Assembly: GCA_020025375.1 (NCBI GenBank)
Contig: JAHHSF010000004.1
Coordinates: 1-23,330, forward strand
Direction: 5' to 3'
DNA length: 23,330 bases
Source of the DNA: Oscillospiraceae bacterium
GTDB taxonomy: Bacteria; Bacillota; Clostridia; Oscillospirales; Oscillospiraceae
Below are positions 23,183 through 23,330 of this stretch, piece by piece (positions within the stretch are counted from its first letter, which is position 1; every line of letters begins with the position of its first letter). A model generated the notes under the pieces. That model made no database searches and was not told where the DNA came from. It worked only from the letters and a program-made list of their open reading frames with translations. Position numbers and translations under genes: made by a program.

Positions 23183-23269
23183 GCCGGAGTGGCGGAATTG
23201 GCAGACGCCCGGGACTTAAAATCCCGTGAGGGAAACCTCGTGCCGGTTCGACCCCGGTCTCCGGCACCA
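23183..23269 (+). tRNA. tRNA-Leu (anticodon UAA), CCA encoded
   Basis: The 87-nt gene has acceptor arms GCCGGAG and CTCCGGC, discriminator A and an encoded CCA (23267-23269). The anticodon stem CGGGA/TCCCG frames loop CTTAAAA, with anticodon TAA at 23217-23219. The long variable arm (GTGAGGGAAACCTCGT region) is the class II mark expected for leucine. The T-arm GGTTCGACC is intact. It reads codon UUA and, by wobble, UUG. Confidence 0.96.
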
Positions 23270-23279
23270 AACTTCATAT

Positions 23280-23330
<51 letters not shown>

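Overview
The window looks like a chromosomal segment of a GC-rich (near 60 % by eye) low-branching Clostridia, most like the gut Oscillospiraceae (Flavonifractor, Lawsonibacter or Pseudoflavonifractor type). This rests on strong AGGAGG-type ribosome sites, TTGACA/TATAAT promoters with 17-bp spacers, an oligopeptide (Opp) system beside polar amino-acid ABC importers, an ECF folate S component, and tRNA genes that encode their CCA ends. The lineage call is an inference; there is no rRNA or marker gene to test it.

Layout. 1-1703 (-): recJ, cut by the window edge. 1957-2994 (+): M42 metallo-aminopeptidase. 3152-3928 (+): a UPF0251 (DUF134) helix-turn-helix domain fused to a NifX-type metal-cluster domain with a His/Cys tail. 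A strong bidirectional terminator separates it from 5879-3970 (-): a family 2 glycosyltransferase translationally coupled to a D-malate/tartrate dehydrogenase. 8443-6032 (-): polar amino-acid importer 1 (binding lipoprotein, permease, ATPase). 15241-8689 (-): oligopeptide importer oppB-oppC-oppD-oppF, then, behind hairpins and its own promoter, oppA. 17307-15542 (-): DUF2156 protein and GNAT acetyltransferase. 19897-17416 (-): polar amino-acid importer 2, whose binding protein carries a 108-bp tandem duplication. 20060-21591 (+): folT and a lipoprotein with a HEYFH zinc-protease motif. 23018-21639 (-): MATE efflux pump. 23183-23330 (+): tRNA-Leu(UAA) and the start of an initiator tRNA-fMet.

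Functionally this is a nutrient-acquisition region: three ABC importers (two for amino acids, one for peptides), a cytoplasmic aminopeptidase that could finish imported peptides, folate uptake and an organic-acid dehydrogenase. It suits an organism that lives on peptides and amino acids. Most genes are ordinary members of known families. I found no mobile element, CRISPR array, toxin-antitoxin pair or defence system.

The points most worth a second look are: the near-identical 36-residue repeat in the second amino-acid-binding protein; the internal ribosome site inside the DUF134-NifX fusion; the folT-linked HExxH lipoprotein; the roughly 100-residue insertion in OppC; and the stacked perfect hairpins between oppF and oppA.
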